26,812 bases of DNA from CAZIWX01 sp964543125 (GCA_964543125.1 CAZIWX010000028.1:1-26812); one strand, 5' to 3'; positions 17,391-25,514 are shown, counted from the stretch's first letter. Numbers and translations: made by a program. Notes: generated by a model from the letters alone, not told the origin.

Positions 17391-18331
17391 TTGACGTTCA
17401 AAATGTTAGCAAATCCTACGGTCCGGTCCATGCGGTTCGGGATGTTTCCTTCTCTGTTCAGAGGGGAGATATCCTGGGCTTTCTGGGACCCAATGGCGCA
17501 GGTAAAACCACAACCATGCGTATTCTAGCCTGTTTCATGCCGGCCACCAGGGGGACAGCCAGAGTTGCAGGATATGATGTTTTCGAACAGGCCATGGAGG
17601 TGAAAAAACGCATCGGCTATTTGCCGGAAGAACCACCCTTATATCTGGAACAAAATGTGAATGACTATTTGCAGTTTGTGGCCGGAATCAAGGGTGTTCC
17701 GCGCGATCTGGTCAAAAGTAAGGTTGACCGGGCTCTGGAATTGACCTCGACCACGGACGTAGCCAAGCGCATCATCGGTAATCTTTCAAAAGGGTATCGT
17801 CAGCGCATCGGCTTGGCTCAGGCACTTATCCACGAGCCGGAAGTTTTAATTTTGGATGAACCCACCGTGGGCCTTGATCCGACCCAGATCATTGAAGTCC
17901 GTGAATTGATCAAGAATCTGGCGGGTGAACATACGATCATCCTATCAACCCATATTCTGCCCGAAGTGGAGCAGACTTGCAGCCGGGTGGTAATTATCAA
18001 TCAGGGCCGGGTCGTGGCCGAAGACACCACTACCGGTCTCAAACGGAAGCTGCAGGGTGTATCCTCAATTAAAATTGAAGCGCTCGGCGATCCCGAAGCC
18101 ATTAAAACGGTGCTGGGATCGGTAACGGGAGTAGCAAAAGTCACCCATACTTCCGGCGCTTTTATCGTTGAATCCACCGCCGACCAGGATATTCGCGGTG
18201 ATTTAGCCAGAGTTGTCGTAAAAAACGATTTCAAACTGCTCGGACTTCAGGCAGTGGGGATGAATCTGGAAGAGATTTTCCTCCAGTTGGTGAAATCGGA
18301 TGATATCCACGAAGGGAGAGCCCAAGCATGA
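17387..18331 (+). CDS. ABC-2-type transporter ATP-binding protein (GldA-like)
   Basis: 314 residues, cytosolic ATPase subunit. Walker A GPNGAGKT at 34-41, Q-loop region RIGYLPEEPPLYLEQNVNDY, signature LSKGYRQRIGLAQAL (from 133), Walker B VLILDEP (153-159) and switch His189 in STHILPEVEQ. After the nucleotide-binding domain, ~90 residues form the regulatory tail common in ABC-2 ATPases. The YLPEEPPLYLE stretch and the neighbouring GldF/GldG-type genes point to the GldA family, known from Flavobacterium gliding and type 9-associated work but also found in non-gliding bacteria. GTG start, overlapping the preceding stop by 4 bp. Its own stop overlaps the permease start (ATGA, 18328-18331), so expression is tightly coupled. 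Confidence 0.93.
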   Translation: MIDVQNVSKSYGPVHAVRDVSFSVQRGDILGFLGPNGAGKTTTMRILACFMPATRGTARVAGYDVFEQAMEVKKRIGYLPEEPPLYLEQNVNDYLQFVAGIKGVPRDLVKSKVDRALELTSTTDVAKRIIGNLSKGYRQRIGLAQALIHEPEVLILDEPTVGLDPTQIIEVRELIKNLAGEHTIILSTHILPEVEQTCSRVVIINQGRVVAEDTTTGLKRKLQGVSSIKIEALGDPEAIKTVLGSVTGVAKVTHTSGAFIVESTADQDIRGDLARVVVKNDFKLLGLQAVGMNLEEIFLQLVKSDDIHEGRAQA

Positions 18332-19110
18332 AAAATATCCGGACGATTTATCGGCGCGAATTGAATGCCTACTTTGTTTCACCCATGGCGTATGTGGTTC
18401 TGGTATTCTTTTTCGCATTGGCATCGGTATTCTTTTACCTCTTTCTGGCGTCATTCCTCCAGAATCAACAAATGGTACAAATGCAGGCCCAGCAAAGTGG
18501 CCGTTTTCAGCCGGTCAATGTGAATCTTATGTTGATTCGTGGTCTGTTATTGAATCTGTCAGTGATCTCGCTGTTCATGATTCCCATGATTACCATGCGT
18601 TCATTTTCCGAGGATAAGCACAATGGGACCATGGAGTTGCTGCTCACATCACCCCTCACCAACTGGCAAATCATTCTTGGTAAATATTTTGCCGCTTTTA
18701 CCCTGTATGCGGCCATGATTGGGACGACGCTGTTGTTCATCCTGCTCCTGTTCTTTTACGGGAGTCCGGAATTCCTGCCTATTCTGAGCGGTTATATTGG
18801 CCTGTTGCTATTCGGCGCCGCATTGGTGGCGATTGGTTTGTTCGTCAGTAGCTTGACGGATAATCAGTTAGTCTCGGCCCTGGTTACCTTTGTGGTGATG
18901 CTGGTTTTGTGGCTGGTGGGCGCTTTGGGCAGCTTCAGCAGCACCAACTGGTCGCAGCAAGTTCTCCAATATCTCTCCACGATTGAGCATCTCGATGACT
19001 TTGTGAAGGGCGTTTTTGACACCCGGCACCTTGTGTATTACGCATCGACCATCTTCTTCGGGTTATTCCTGACCTATCAATCGGTTGAGTCAACACGGTG
19101 GAGGGGTTAA
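18328..19110 (+). CDS. ABC-2-type transporter permease (GldF/NosY-like)
   Basis: 260 residues with about six membrane helices: near 18-38 (AYVVLVFFFALASVFFYLFL), 70-90, 115-137, 144-165, 176-198 and 232-250. The cytoplasmic segment RSFSEDKHNGTMELLLTSPL is the typical coupling and targeting feature of ABC-2 permeases. It would form the membrane half of the transporter with the upstream ATPase. The start overlaps the ATPase stop by 4 bp (ATGA), and the next gene begins 2 bp after its stop. The substrate cannot be inferred from sequence. Confidence 0.92.
   Translation: MKNIRTIYRRELNAYFVSPMAYVVLVFFFALASVFFYLFLASFLQNQQMVQMQAQQSGRFQPVNVNLMLIRGLLLNLSVISLFMIPMITMRSFSEDKHNGTMELLLTSPLTNWQIILGKYFAAFTLYAAMIGTTLLFILLLFFYGSPEFLPILSGYIGLLLFGAALVAIGLFVSSLTDNQLVSALVTFVVMLVLWLVGALGSFSSTNWSQQVLQYLSTIEHLDDFVKGVFDTRHLVYYASTIFFGLFLTYQSVESTRWRG
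19100..19106 (+). promoter_or_regulatory. strong ribosome binding site deciding the GldG-like start
   Basis: GGAGGGG is followed 6 nt later by ATG at 19113. An in-frame GTG at 19098 would place the start inside the permease gene and leave this ideal site unused, so ATG 19113 is chosen. Confidence 0.7.
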
Positions 19111-19112
19111 TC

Positions 19113-20651
19113 ATGAAAAAATTATGGAAGATCCTGCTCTGGACCGGTGTCCTCGGTATTGTTGTTGGATTAGTGCTATACAGCCTGTCGGGTTTGTGGC
19201 ATTGGTACTCGGTTACCACCGAGATTACCGGATTGGTCCTGGTTTTAGGCGCTATCGGCGTCAATTTCAAATTGATCATTCAGTCGCTGGGACGGCGATC
19301 AACCAAATACGGCATTAGCATGGTCCTGGGTGGATTATTTGTGCTGGGCATTCTGGCGGCGGTTAATTTCTTTTTTTACCGCAATAACTACCGGGCTGAC
19401 TGGACCAAACAGCACACCTTCTCACTTTCGGATCAAACGGCGAAAATTCTAAAACATCTCGACAAAGATGTGCATGTGTATGCTTTTTGGAACGACAATG
19501 ACAATACGCGGAAGCAAATCCAACAGTTATTCGACGAATACAATAATATCTCATCCAAATTTCATTATGAATTTTTAGATGTGGATAAAAATGCCGCCGA
19601 GGCTCAACAAGTGTATCATGTGGAAAAATATGGTACGATTGTTTTCAAGACCGATACAAAAGAAGAGCGTTGGGAACCAACCCCGGCGAGAGGTAGTGCC
19701 CGTCCGCCTCAGGAAGAGGACATCACCAATACGCTGTTGAAAGCGATTCGGAATGAGCAAAAGACGGTCTATTTCGTCACTGGTCATAATGAAGTAAATT
19801 TGGAAGATAGCCAGAGCCGGAATGGTTATGGATTAGCTAAAGCCGCATTGGAAAAGGAATTCTACAAGGTTGAGACGTTGGACTTAATGACAACGGATGT
19901 GGTTCCGGAAGATGCTTCAGCCGTTGTCATCGCCGGTTCTGATAAACCCTATTTGACCCATGAGACCGATGCCCTAAGCAAATATCTCCACCACGGCGGG
20001 GGTGTAGTGGTTTTGCTGGATCCGGCGCCCAAACCGGACTTCGCGGATTTCCTGAAGCCGTTTGGGATTGTTCCGGATAACGATGTCGTGGTCGATCCGT
20101 CACTGGAGAATCGTCTGTTCGGTGGGAGTCCGGGGATGCCATTGGTGCGGCATTATAGTGATCATGCGATTGTCAAGGATTTTCCCTATGCCACGGTTTT
20201 TCCCATGACACGATCATTACAGGTGAGCGGCGATGCGCAGGCAATCGCCCTGACCGGTGGCAATGCCTGGGGTGAAACGGATTTGACCAACTTACAAAAT
20301 GGCGTCGCCAAGAGTAGCGCTGATGTGAATGGTCCACTGAATATTGCAGCCGCTACGGCCGTAAAAAGTGATTCCAGCAATGGTAAACCCGGTCGCCTCG
20401 TTGTTGTAGGCGATTCTGATTTTGCTTCAAATATTCAGTTTAATAATCAGGGTAATGGTAATCTTTTTACCAATATCGTATCCTGGTTGGCTGCAGATGA
20501 AGACCTGATTTCCGTATCACCGAAGCAGATGGAAAACCGGCCGTTGAATATGACTGCCGCCGATCTTCGTTTGGTGGTGTATATCATCATTCTGTTTGGA
20601 CTGCTGATTATCGGGCAGGGTGTCCGCATCTATCTCAAGCGGCGGAGGTAA
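19113..20651 (+). CDS. GldG-like ABC transporter auxiliary protein
   Basis: 512 residues. Two N-terminal membrane helices (about 5-25 and 29-48) and a third near 67-87 precede a large extracytoplasmic domain, with a C-terminal helix (about 485-505, VVYIIILFGLLIIGQGVRIY) and a basic end KRRR. After the N-terminal helices comes TKQHTFSLSDQTAKILKHL, typical of GldG and of the ABC_transp_aux family. Further family features are VYFVTGHNEVNLEDSQSRNG and GGGVVVLLDPAP, a fold related to glutamine-amidotransferase/ThuA-like domains. GldG proteins associate with GldF and GldA. The gene begins just after the permease stop and is followed after 6 bp by the DUF4340 gene. Confidence 0.87.
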   Translation: MKKLWKILLWTGVLGIVVGLVLYSLSGLWHWYSVTTEITGLVLVLGAIGVNFKLIIQSLGRRSTKYGISMVLGGLFVLGILAAVNFFFYRNNYRADWTKQHTFSLSDQTAKILKHLDKDVHVYAFWNDNDNTRKQIQQLFDEYNNISSKFHYEFLDVDKNAAEAQQVYHVEKYGTIVFKTDTKEERWEPTPARGSARPPQEEDITNTLLKAIRNEQKTVYFVTGHNEVNLEDSQSRNGYGLAKAALEKEFYKVETLDLMTTDVVPEDASAVVIAGSDKPYLTHETDALSKYLHHGGGVVVLLDPAPKPDFADFLKPFGIVPDNDVVVDPSLENRLFGGSPGMPLVRHYSDHAIVKDFPYATVFPMTRSLQVSGDAQAIALTGGNAWGETDLTNLQNGVAKSSADVNGPLNIAAATAVKSDSSNGKPGRLVVVGDSDFASNIQFNNQGNGNLFTNIVSWLAADEDLISVSPKQMENRPLNMTAADLRLVVYIIILFGLLIIGQGVRIYLKRRR

Positions 20652-20657
20652 GCCCTA

Positions 20658-21998
20658 ATGAAACCTAAACAGCTTCTCATTTATTTCATCTTATTCACGG
20701 TAATTGGCGCCTTTGTATATTTCTATGAGTATAAAGGTGGTCAAAAACGGGACGCCGCTGAAAAATGGGCTGCTAAAATTTTCAAAGTGGCTCATAGCGA
20801 TTCTATTTTAGCCATTAAGATTCACAATGACAAAGGCACGGTAAGTGCACACCGGGTTGGTAAGGAGTGGAAGATCGACCAGCCGTTTGAGACGAATGCT
20901 GAAAACTCACAGTGGAATAGCATTGCTAATCATATCGCTAGTGCCGCACGGGAGCGTGAGATTACTACCCGGTTGACCAATTTGGCAACCTACGGATTGG
21001 ATAAACCGCGGGCGACCGTGACTTTCACCAAGCCTGATAACACTCAGCGGAGTTTTCTTATTGGCGCGGAAAGCAAAGCCAGCAAAGGTGGAGCCATGAC
21101 ATTCGTCAAATGGGTTGATTCCACCCGCATTGTTACCACCACTAATATTCTGTTTACCCAGGTCGACAAATCGCTGTTCGATTTGCGGGATAAAACCATC
21201 TTCTCGGTGGATGCATCGCAAGTTGCAAAGATTGAGATGGAAGACATGGGGCGGAAAGTCGTGGTTGAAAAGATTGCCGGCCACTGGCTGATAACAGATC
21301 CGGTGAAACTTCCGGCACTTTCCGGCTCAGTCAATAGCGCTATCTCAAGTCTTAATTCCTTACGTGCGCTGGAATTTATTGAAGAACATCCGGTCTCGCT
21401 CAAACCGTATGGTTTGAATAAGCCGATTGGATATGCCCGATTTACCTTAAATGACAGTTCAACGGTTATAGAGGTGCGGCTGGGGAATAAGCGCTCGGCG
21501 AATGAAATGTTTGTCCAGTGGACCGGCGATCACCCGGTAGCGATCATCGACACCACTAAAGCCAAATATTTCGTGAAGTCGGCATTTGATTTTCAGGATA
21601 AAAAACTGAAACCGTTCGATCCAAAGCTGGTGAACCATTTCACGGTTGTGGGTGATCACCCGCTGGACATTGTGAAGCGGGATACTTTGGGTTGGTTCAG
21701 CTCAGACGGAGATACCCTCTCCACCAGTAAAGTCGAGAGTCTGATTCGTAGTCTGAATACTATTCAGGCGGATGAAGTTGGTGCGTATAACGCCAAGAAT
21801 CTTGTCCTGTATGGACTGCAAGCGCCAAGGATGACTGTTACGGCCTATCGCGGGAAGTCGATTTTAGCGTCCCTTTTGATCGGGACGGAGAGTGGTGAGT
21901 CATCTTTTGCCAAGGCTGCGGATAGTCCGAATGTGTATAAAATTCGCAACTGGCGAATTACCGGTTTGAAAAAAACCGTAAAGGATTTGAAAAATTAA
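20658..21998 (+). CDS. DUF4340 domain-containing membrane-anchored protein
   Basis: 446 residues. One N-terminal membrane anchor (about 6-23, LIYFILFTVIGAFVYFYEYK) is followed by an extracytoplasmic beta-rich region. It contains internally similar segments: WKIDQPFETNAENSQWNSIA then YGLDKPRATVTF; WLITDPVKLPALSGSVNSAI then YGLNKPIGYARF; WFSSDGDTLSTSKVESLI then YGLQAPRMTVTA. These three copies of W-x(n)-P...YGL.P are the DUF4340 pattern, and proteins of this family are regularly encoded after GldG-type genes. ATG start with GGAGGTAA overlapping the previous stop. A strong hairpin terminator follows, making this the last gene of the operon. Molecular function is unknown. Confidence 0.88.
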   Translation: MKPKQLLIYFILFTVIGAFVYFYEYKGGQKRDAAEKWAAKIFKVAHSDSILAIKIHNDKGTVSAHRVGKEWKIDQPFETNAENSQWNSIANHIASAAREREITTRLTNLATYGLDKPRATVTFTKPDNTQRSFLIGAESKASKGGAMTFVKWVDSTRIVTTTNILFTQVDKSLFDLRDKTIFSVDASQVAKIEMEDMGRKVVVEKIAGHWLITDPVKLPALSGSVNSAISSLNSLRALEFIEEHPVSLKPYGLNKPIGYARFTLNDSSTVIEVRLGNKRSANEMFVQWTGDHPVAIIDTTKAKYFVKSAFDFQDKKLKPFDPKLVNHFTVVGDHPLDIVKRDTLGWFSSDGDTLSTSKVESLIRSLNTIQADEVGAYNAKNLVLYGLQAPRMTVTAYRGKSILASLLIGTESGESSFAKAADSPNVYKIRNWRITGLKKTVKDLKN

Positions 21999-22016
21999 TC
22001 CCGGTCTGGCAAGTTG

Positions 22017-22056
22017 AATAAAAGACCTCCCGTATACAGGTCTTTTATTTTTCTTT
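22017..22056. terminator. intrinsic terminator ending the moxR-gld operon
   Basis: AATAAAAGACCT (22017-22028) pairs perfectly with AGGTCTTTTATT (22038-22049) around a 9-nt loop, and TTTTTCTTT follows. The 12-bp stem starts 19 nt after the DUF4340 stop. The A-rich left arm gives a U-rich end on the reverse strand too, so it could act in both directions. Confidence 0.9.
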
Positions 22057-22086
22057 AAGTACGATTTAGGGTGCGATATTAATGTT

Positions 22087-22114
22087 TTGAAATGTCGGTG
22101 ATTGAGTTTATGTT
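22087..22114 (+). promoter_or_regulatory. candidate sigma-70-type promoter of the 117-aa gene
   Basis: TTGAAA (22087-22092), a 16-nt spacer and TATGTT (22109-22114) lie downstream of a terminator and about 55 nt upstream of the next start codon. The -35 matches five of six and the -10 four of six consensus positions. Being boxed in by a terminator, the downstream gene needs its own promoter. Confidence 0.4.
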
Positions 22115-22169
22115 TAATAGTAATGGCTAAAAGCATCGTTGTTCTGAATATGAAAGAAAGGAGCCTATA

Positions 22170-22523
22170 ATGGGTTTTGAACCGTACAAACCGAAACGCG
22201 GCGGCCGGGGAAGGGGTCTCACCGTTAGTTTTAGTCCATCCGGGCGGATCGGTTTTAGCCGAACGCTGTATGATGAATATCTTTCCAAATCAACTCATGT
22301 GGAATTGTTTTACGATCGTGCTCGCAACAAAGTTGGCGTCAGGCCGGTTAAACGGAATTCCACCAGTTCCATCAAGCTACCCACAGTGGGTGAAAAAAAG
22401 GCCTGTGCTATTATGGGCAAAGGTTTTTGCAACGCCTTCGGATTAACATTTAACAAATTAAAGAAGGTCACACCGACCTTCGATGAAGAGAAGAAAATGT
22501 TGATCGTGGATTTGAATGCTTAA
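22170..22523 (+). CDS. conserved-looking 117-aa basic protein of unknown function
   Basis: 117 residues, no signal peptide or membrane helix. The N-terminus is rich in Gly, Arg and Lys (YKPKRGGRGRG), followed by short alternating strands (LTVSFSPSGRIGFSRTLYDEY, HVELFYDRARNKVGVRPVKR). The second half (GKGFCNAFGLTFNKLKKVTP) ends in an acidic strand (FDEEKKMLIVDL). The internal similarity in style to small swapped-hairpin or DNA/RNA-binding proteins is suggestive only, and I do not recognise the family with confidence. Coding status is supported by an AAAGGAG ribosome site 6 nt before the ATG, a balanced charged composition, a promoter candidate upstream and terminators on both sides. It is therefore probably a free-standing gene. 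Cys87 and Cys94 do not form an obvious metal site. Confidence 0.82.
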   Translation: MGFEPYKPKRGGRGRGLTVSFSPSGRIGFSRTLYDEYLSKSTHVELFYDRARNKVGVRPVKRNSTSSIKLPTVGEKKACAIMGKGFCNAFGLTFNKLKKVTPTFDEEKKMLIVDLNA

Positions 22524-22556
22524 GCTGACAAGTTAAATAACACTCTGATCAAATAG

Positions 22557-22587
22557 AAAGAGCACCAATATTGGTGCTCTTTTTTTA
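22557..22587. terminator. bidirectional intrinsic terminator between convergent genes
   Basis: AAAGAGCACCAAT (22557-22569) is followed directly by its exact complement ATTGGTGCTCTTT (22570-22582), then TTTTT. The stem is 11 bp or more with a minimal loop. It lies between the plus-strand 117-aa gene and the minus-strand dehydrogenase gene, and its A/T-rich flanks allow termination from both sides. Confidence 0.93.
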
Positions 22588-22610
22588 GATACAATTATGC
22601 GTGCGCCAAT

Positions 22611-23384
22611 TTACTCGCGGTGGACCACACTCGCTGACGCCTGCGCGGTAGCTAAAATAATCATATCCGCGATTTGCACATGGGACGGTCTTGAGACCGC
22701 GTAAAAAACGGCATCGGCTATATCTTCGGCCAGCAACGGTTCCAGTCCGGCATACATTTTTCTCGCACGATCAGTGTCACCGCTAAAACGCACAATACTA
22801 AATTCAGTTTCAACCAAGCCAGGCGAAATTGCAGTGACCCGGATCGGCGTTTCGACTAAATCGATTCGAGTACTTTTGGTAATGGCATCTACCGCGTGTT
22901 TTGTCCCGCAATAAACGCTTCCCCTACCATAAGCTTCGTGGCCGGCGATGGAAGAAATATTCACGATATGACCTCTGCCACGTTCGATCATCCCCGGGGT
23001 AACCAGGCGAGTAAGGTAGAGAACGCCCTTAATATTGACGTCCACTACCTGGTCCACCTCGGCCGGATTGTTTTCGTACGCTTTATCCATTCCCAGCGCC
23101 AGTCCGGCATTATTAATCAACAAATCAATTTCTTTTAGGGAGTTTGGTAATCCGGACAGCGCTTCTTCAATGGCAAAAAAATGCCTCACATCCACCGCGG
23201 CCGTTTGAACCTGGACCCCAAACTCGGATTTCAATGAATCTCTCAGCTGGTCGAGTCGATCCTGGCGCCGGGCAAAGAGAATCAAATTTGATCCGGCCCG
23301 GGCAAGTACGCGTGCCGTAGCGGCACCGATCCCGGCGCTGGCGCCCGTGATCAACGCAATTTTATTTTTCAACGGTTGTTCCAT
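22611..23384 (-). CDS. short-chain dehydrogenase/reductase, YdfG-like (NADP-type)
   Basis: 257 residues, classical SDR with a Rossmann fold. The cofactor motif TGASAGIG is at 13-20, and an ARR at 38-40 after the second strand suggests NADP(H). NNAG is at 91-94, Asn117 is the structural Asn, the catalytic Ser is in NISS (144/145), and Tyr158/Lys162 form YCGTK. The segment ISPGLVETEFSIVRFSGD (~189-206) is typical of the YdfG group, which oxidises L-allo-threonine/serine or reduces 3-oxo acids such as malonic semialdehyde; the actual substrate is not readable. It begins directly after the stop of the symporter gene (no gap), and its ribosome site (AAAGG) lies within the last codons of that gene. 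It is last in a three-gene minus-strand unit. Confidence 0.9.
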   Translation of the reverse strand: MEQPLKNKIALITGASAGIGAATARVLARAGSNLILFARRQDRLDQLRDSLKSEFGVQVQTAAVDVRHFFAIEEALSGLPNSLKEIDLLINNAGLALGMDKAYENNPAEVDQVVDVNIKGVLYLTRLVTPGMIERGRGHIVNISSIAGHEAYGRGSVYCGTKHAVDAITKSTRIDLVETPIRVTAISPGLVETEFSIVRFSGDTDRARKMYAGLEPLLAEDIADAVFYAVSRPSHVQIADMIILATAQASASVVHRE

Positions 23385-24782
23385 TTACCAGACCTTTCTC
23401 ATGTTTAGTGAATGTTTGTGTGCTATAAATCCCATAAACCAGATTACAATACTCGTCAAAATACCCGGGTAAAATGGTTCCAATCCCCCTAAATATTGCC
23501 AAGAATCCACTTTGGCAAAAACGAACCAGAGCCAGGCCACCAACGGGCTCAAAATCATACTGAATTCGATAAACCTGGCGGAAATTCTGAGCGGCGGGTA
23601 GAGTGCACTGAGAACCGGTAAGAGCAAGCCCGGGATCAAGATCGTTCCCAAGGCATACCACAGTTTAACGACACTCGGTAAAGCAATAGCGAGGATGAAT
23701 GCGAAGATCAGGGATAATCCCAATCCCACCCGAGTTAAATTGACCGCGGAATGTCTTTTCAGCTTGTTTGAACGAGCTAATAGGTCATAGCCGAGGGTTT
23801 GCGCCGTTACCAGGGCGGTACTGTCCAGAGTTGACATCACGGTGGCAAATATTCCTAATAAAAACAGTCCCTGAATTCCAACAGGTAAAATGTGGGCTGA
23901 GAGCCTGAGAAATGCTTCTCCGGGTGCTGTATTGGCGGGCAACAGCGCCCGCGCTAATAATCCGGTATAGGTTGTAAGGAGATCAAAGACAAACCAACAG
24001 CCAACCGCGATGAGTACGCCTCGCTTGGCAACGCGGGCATCTTTTGCCGCATAGACTCGTTGGTGAAACCCGGGATCAACCAGGGTCCAGAGGGCAATGA
24101 AAAACCAGACCAAGATGAATCCGGCGGAATGGCCACCCGTGACCGATAAATGTTGGGAAGGAAGCATCCGGGTGAGGTGCTGCCACGATCCAACTACGTG
24201 GTACCCCACTAAAGCCATTATAAAAAATCCCAAATACATGAGCAGAAATTGAAATATATCGGTACGCACGACCGAACCTAAACCACCGCGGAGGATGTAG
24301 AGCGTGGAAAATATCAAACCGGCCAAAATGGACCACGCCAGAGGCCAGTTGAAAAAAAACCGGAATAAAAATCCAAGTGTCAATAAATAAGGAGCGGGGG
24401 AAGCCAGAAAAAATATTTGGATTGCACCCAATATTCCGGATTTCTCACCGTAAGTCCGGCGGAGCAGGTGAGGGATGGTATTGACCGCTTGTTTGCGGGC
24501 TCGTTCCGCGAGAAAAAATGCGAAAATGAGCCCGAAGACATAATAGGGAACACCGAATACGATCCAGTTGGAAATGCCGTAGTTGAAGCTAAACTCACTT
24601 ACACCCAGAATACCGCCATACCAGGTTGAAACCAGGGTCATAACAAAGGCTGGCAATGACAATCGCCGTCCCATGAGCAGGTAATCACTGATTTCTGAAC
24701 TGGATTTTTTCCAAAAGCCCAAAATCCAGATCAGGAGGAAATAGATAATAATAATTGCGGCGTCAAGCAGGTGTAGCGGCAT
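23385..24782 (-). CDS. sodium:solute symporter family (SSS) transporter
   Basis: 465 residues with about 12-13 hydrophobic helices, consistent with the LeuT-fold SSS family that imports small solutes with Na+. Family features are SDYLLMGRRLSLPAFVMTLV, the following STWYGGILGVSEFSFNYG, and MSTLDSTALVTAQTLGYDLL, the helix region carrying Ser/Thr ligands of the sodium site. The substrate is not evident. ATG at 24782 is preferred: it lies 10 bp after the upstream stop and the first helix begins at once. A TTG at 24824 would add 14 residues and overlap the kinase gene by 32 bp, without a ribosome site. It sits between a thiamine pyrophosphokinase gene and a dehydrogenase gene, so a thiamine-related cargo is possible but unproven. 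Confidence 0.88.
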   Translation of the reverse strand: MPLHLLDAAIIIIYFLLIWILGFWKKSSSEISDYLLMGRRLSLPAFVMTLVSTWYGGILGVSEFSFNYGISNWIVFGVPYYVFGLIFAFFLAERARKQAVNTIPHLLRRTYGEKSGILGAIQIFFLASPAPYLLTLGFLFRFFFNWPLAWSILAGLIFSTLYILRGGLGSVVRTDIFQFLLMYLGFFIMALVGYHVVGSWQHLTRMLPSQHLSVTGGHSAGFILVWFFIALWTLVDPGFHQRVYAAKDARVAKRGVLIAVGCWFVFDLLTTYTGLLARALLPANTAPGEAFLRLSAHILPVGIQGLFLLGIFATVMSTLDSTALVTAQTLGYDLLARSNKLKRHSAVNLTRVGLGLSLIFAFILAIALPSVVKLWYALGTILIPGLLLPVLSALYPPLRISARFIEFSMILSPLVAWLWFVFAKVDSWQYLGGLEPFYPGILTSIVIWFMGFIAHKHSLNMRKVW

Positions 24783-24792
24783 AGAGGCTAAA

Positions 24793-25419
24793 TTATTCCG
24801 GTGGGCTGCCGTGATTGTGGACAAAATAGATTATACCGGTACTAATTTCGATTTGAACCAGGGAATTCACGACTTCATTGGACTGCCCCAGTTGACTGGC
24901 GGCATTCATATTCTGGCCCTGTAATTCCCACTTTAGTCCCCGGGTTCGGATATTGGTGGCTTGGTTCCAGGGAATAAGACTCACCGTGTCACCCACCGGG
25001 AATTTATGTTGAAAAACAGTAGTGATGCGATAAATACTACAATCATCAGCGATGAATTTCACCGGGATTACAGATGGAATCCGGCTGGCGATCAGCAGAT
25101 TAGTCAATTCATGATCAATCCTGCCGCCTAACCCCCCGAGGATGACGATGGAATCCGGGTCCCGCGTTGGTAGGTTAGTGAGCGCTTTTTCAAAATCGGT
25201 TGTAAATTGATCCGTTTCTAATTTGACTTTCCAATGAGATGGCAAAGATTCAGGTCGAACAGAATCGAAGTCACCAACTACCAGATTCGGTTCAATTCCG
25301 GATAACGGCAGTGTCCTGGCGCCTCCGTCGGCGGCGATGATAAAATCAGTAGTTGCTGAAATTTGGTTGATTAATTCCGAAGATGGGGGATTCCCGCTTA
25401 GGATGATCATTACCTGCAT
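24793..25419 (-). CDS. thiN: thiamine pyrophosphokinase
   Basis: 208 residues, cytosolic enzyme transferring pyrophosphate from ATP to thiamine to make thiamine diphosphate. The catalytic domain shows ADGGA (30-34), VVGDFDS (47-53), the acidic DQFTTDFEKAL stretch (70-80) and GGRIDHELTN (98-107), all hallmarks of the family. The C-terminal ~70 residues form the beta-sandwich thiamine-binding domain (SLVQIEISTGIIYFVHN near the end). A second ATG three codons downstream (25410) is an equally good start; neither has a strong ribosome site. It is first in a minus-strand unit with the symporter and dehydrogenase. I looked for a TPP riboswitch upstream (25420-25514) and saw no CTGAGA-type core. Confidence 0.93.
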   Translation of the reverse strand: MQVMIILSGNPPSSELINQISATTDFIIAADGGARTLPLSGIEPNLVVGDFDSVRPESLPSHWKVKLETDQFTTDFEKALTNLPTRDPDSIVILGGLGGRIDHELTNLLIASRIPSVIPVKFIADDCSIYRITTVFQHKFPVGDTVSLIPWNQATNIRTRGLKWELQGQNMNAASQLGQSNEVVNSLVQIEISTGIIYFVHNHGSPPE

Positions 25420-25514
25420 ATCTAAATGTAAATTCCCAGGCAGTGAATTCCATTACTTTGCCAGCTTTAAAAACACTGGCTAATCACATATTGACACTTT
25501 AGATTTTTGCCATC
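25420..25514. other. divergent intergenic region between thiN and the lipoprotein gene
   Basis: 95 bp that must hold promoters for both directions. It contains a short inverted repeat GCCAG-N11-CTGGC (about 25470-25490) and a perfect TTGACA at 25491-25496 on the plus strand, but the expected -10 position falls on the start codon at 25515. No riboswitch consensus is visible. Confidence 0.4.

Noticed and set aside
18300..18617. 105-codon plus-strand frame overlapping the ABC ATPase end and permease start
   Set aside because: It overlaps two clear ABC transporter genes in another frame and has no family motif.
17387..20651. Evidence for gliding motility because of GldA/F/G-like genes
   Set aside because: These families occur in many non-gliding bacteria, and no gldB, gldJ, gldK-N or sprA-type gene is visible here.
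22177..22446. Second plus-strand frame (89 codons) inside the 117-aa gene
   Set aside because: It lacks a suitable ribosome site, while AAAGGAG is ideally spaced for the ATG at 22170. The 22170 frame has more protein-like charged and beta-rich text.
25420..25514. TPP riboswitch upstream of thiN
   Set aside because: The region is short (95 bp) and I do not see the CTGAGA or the other conserved THI-box segments on the minus strand.
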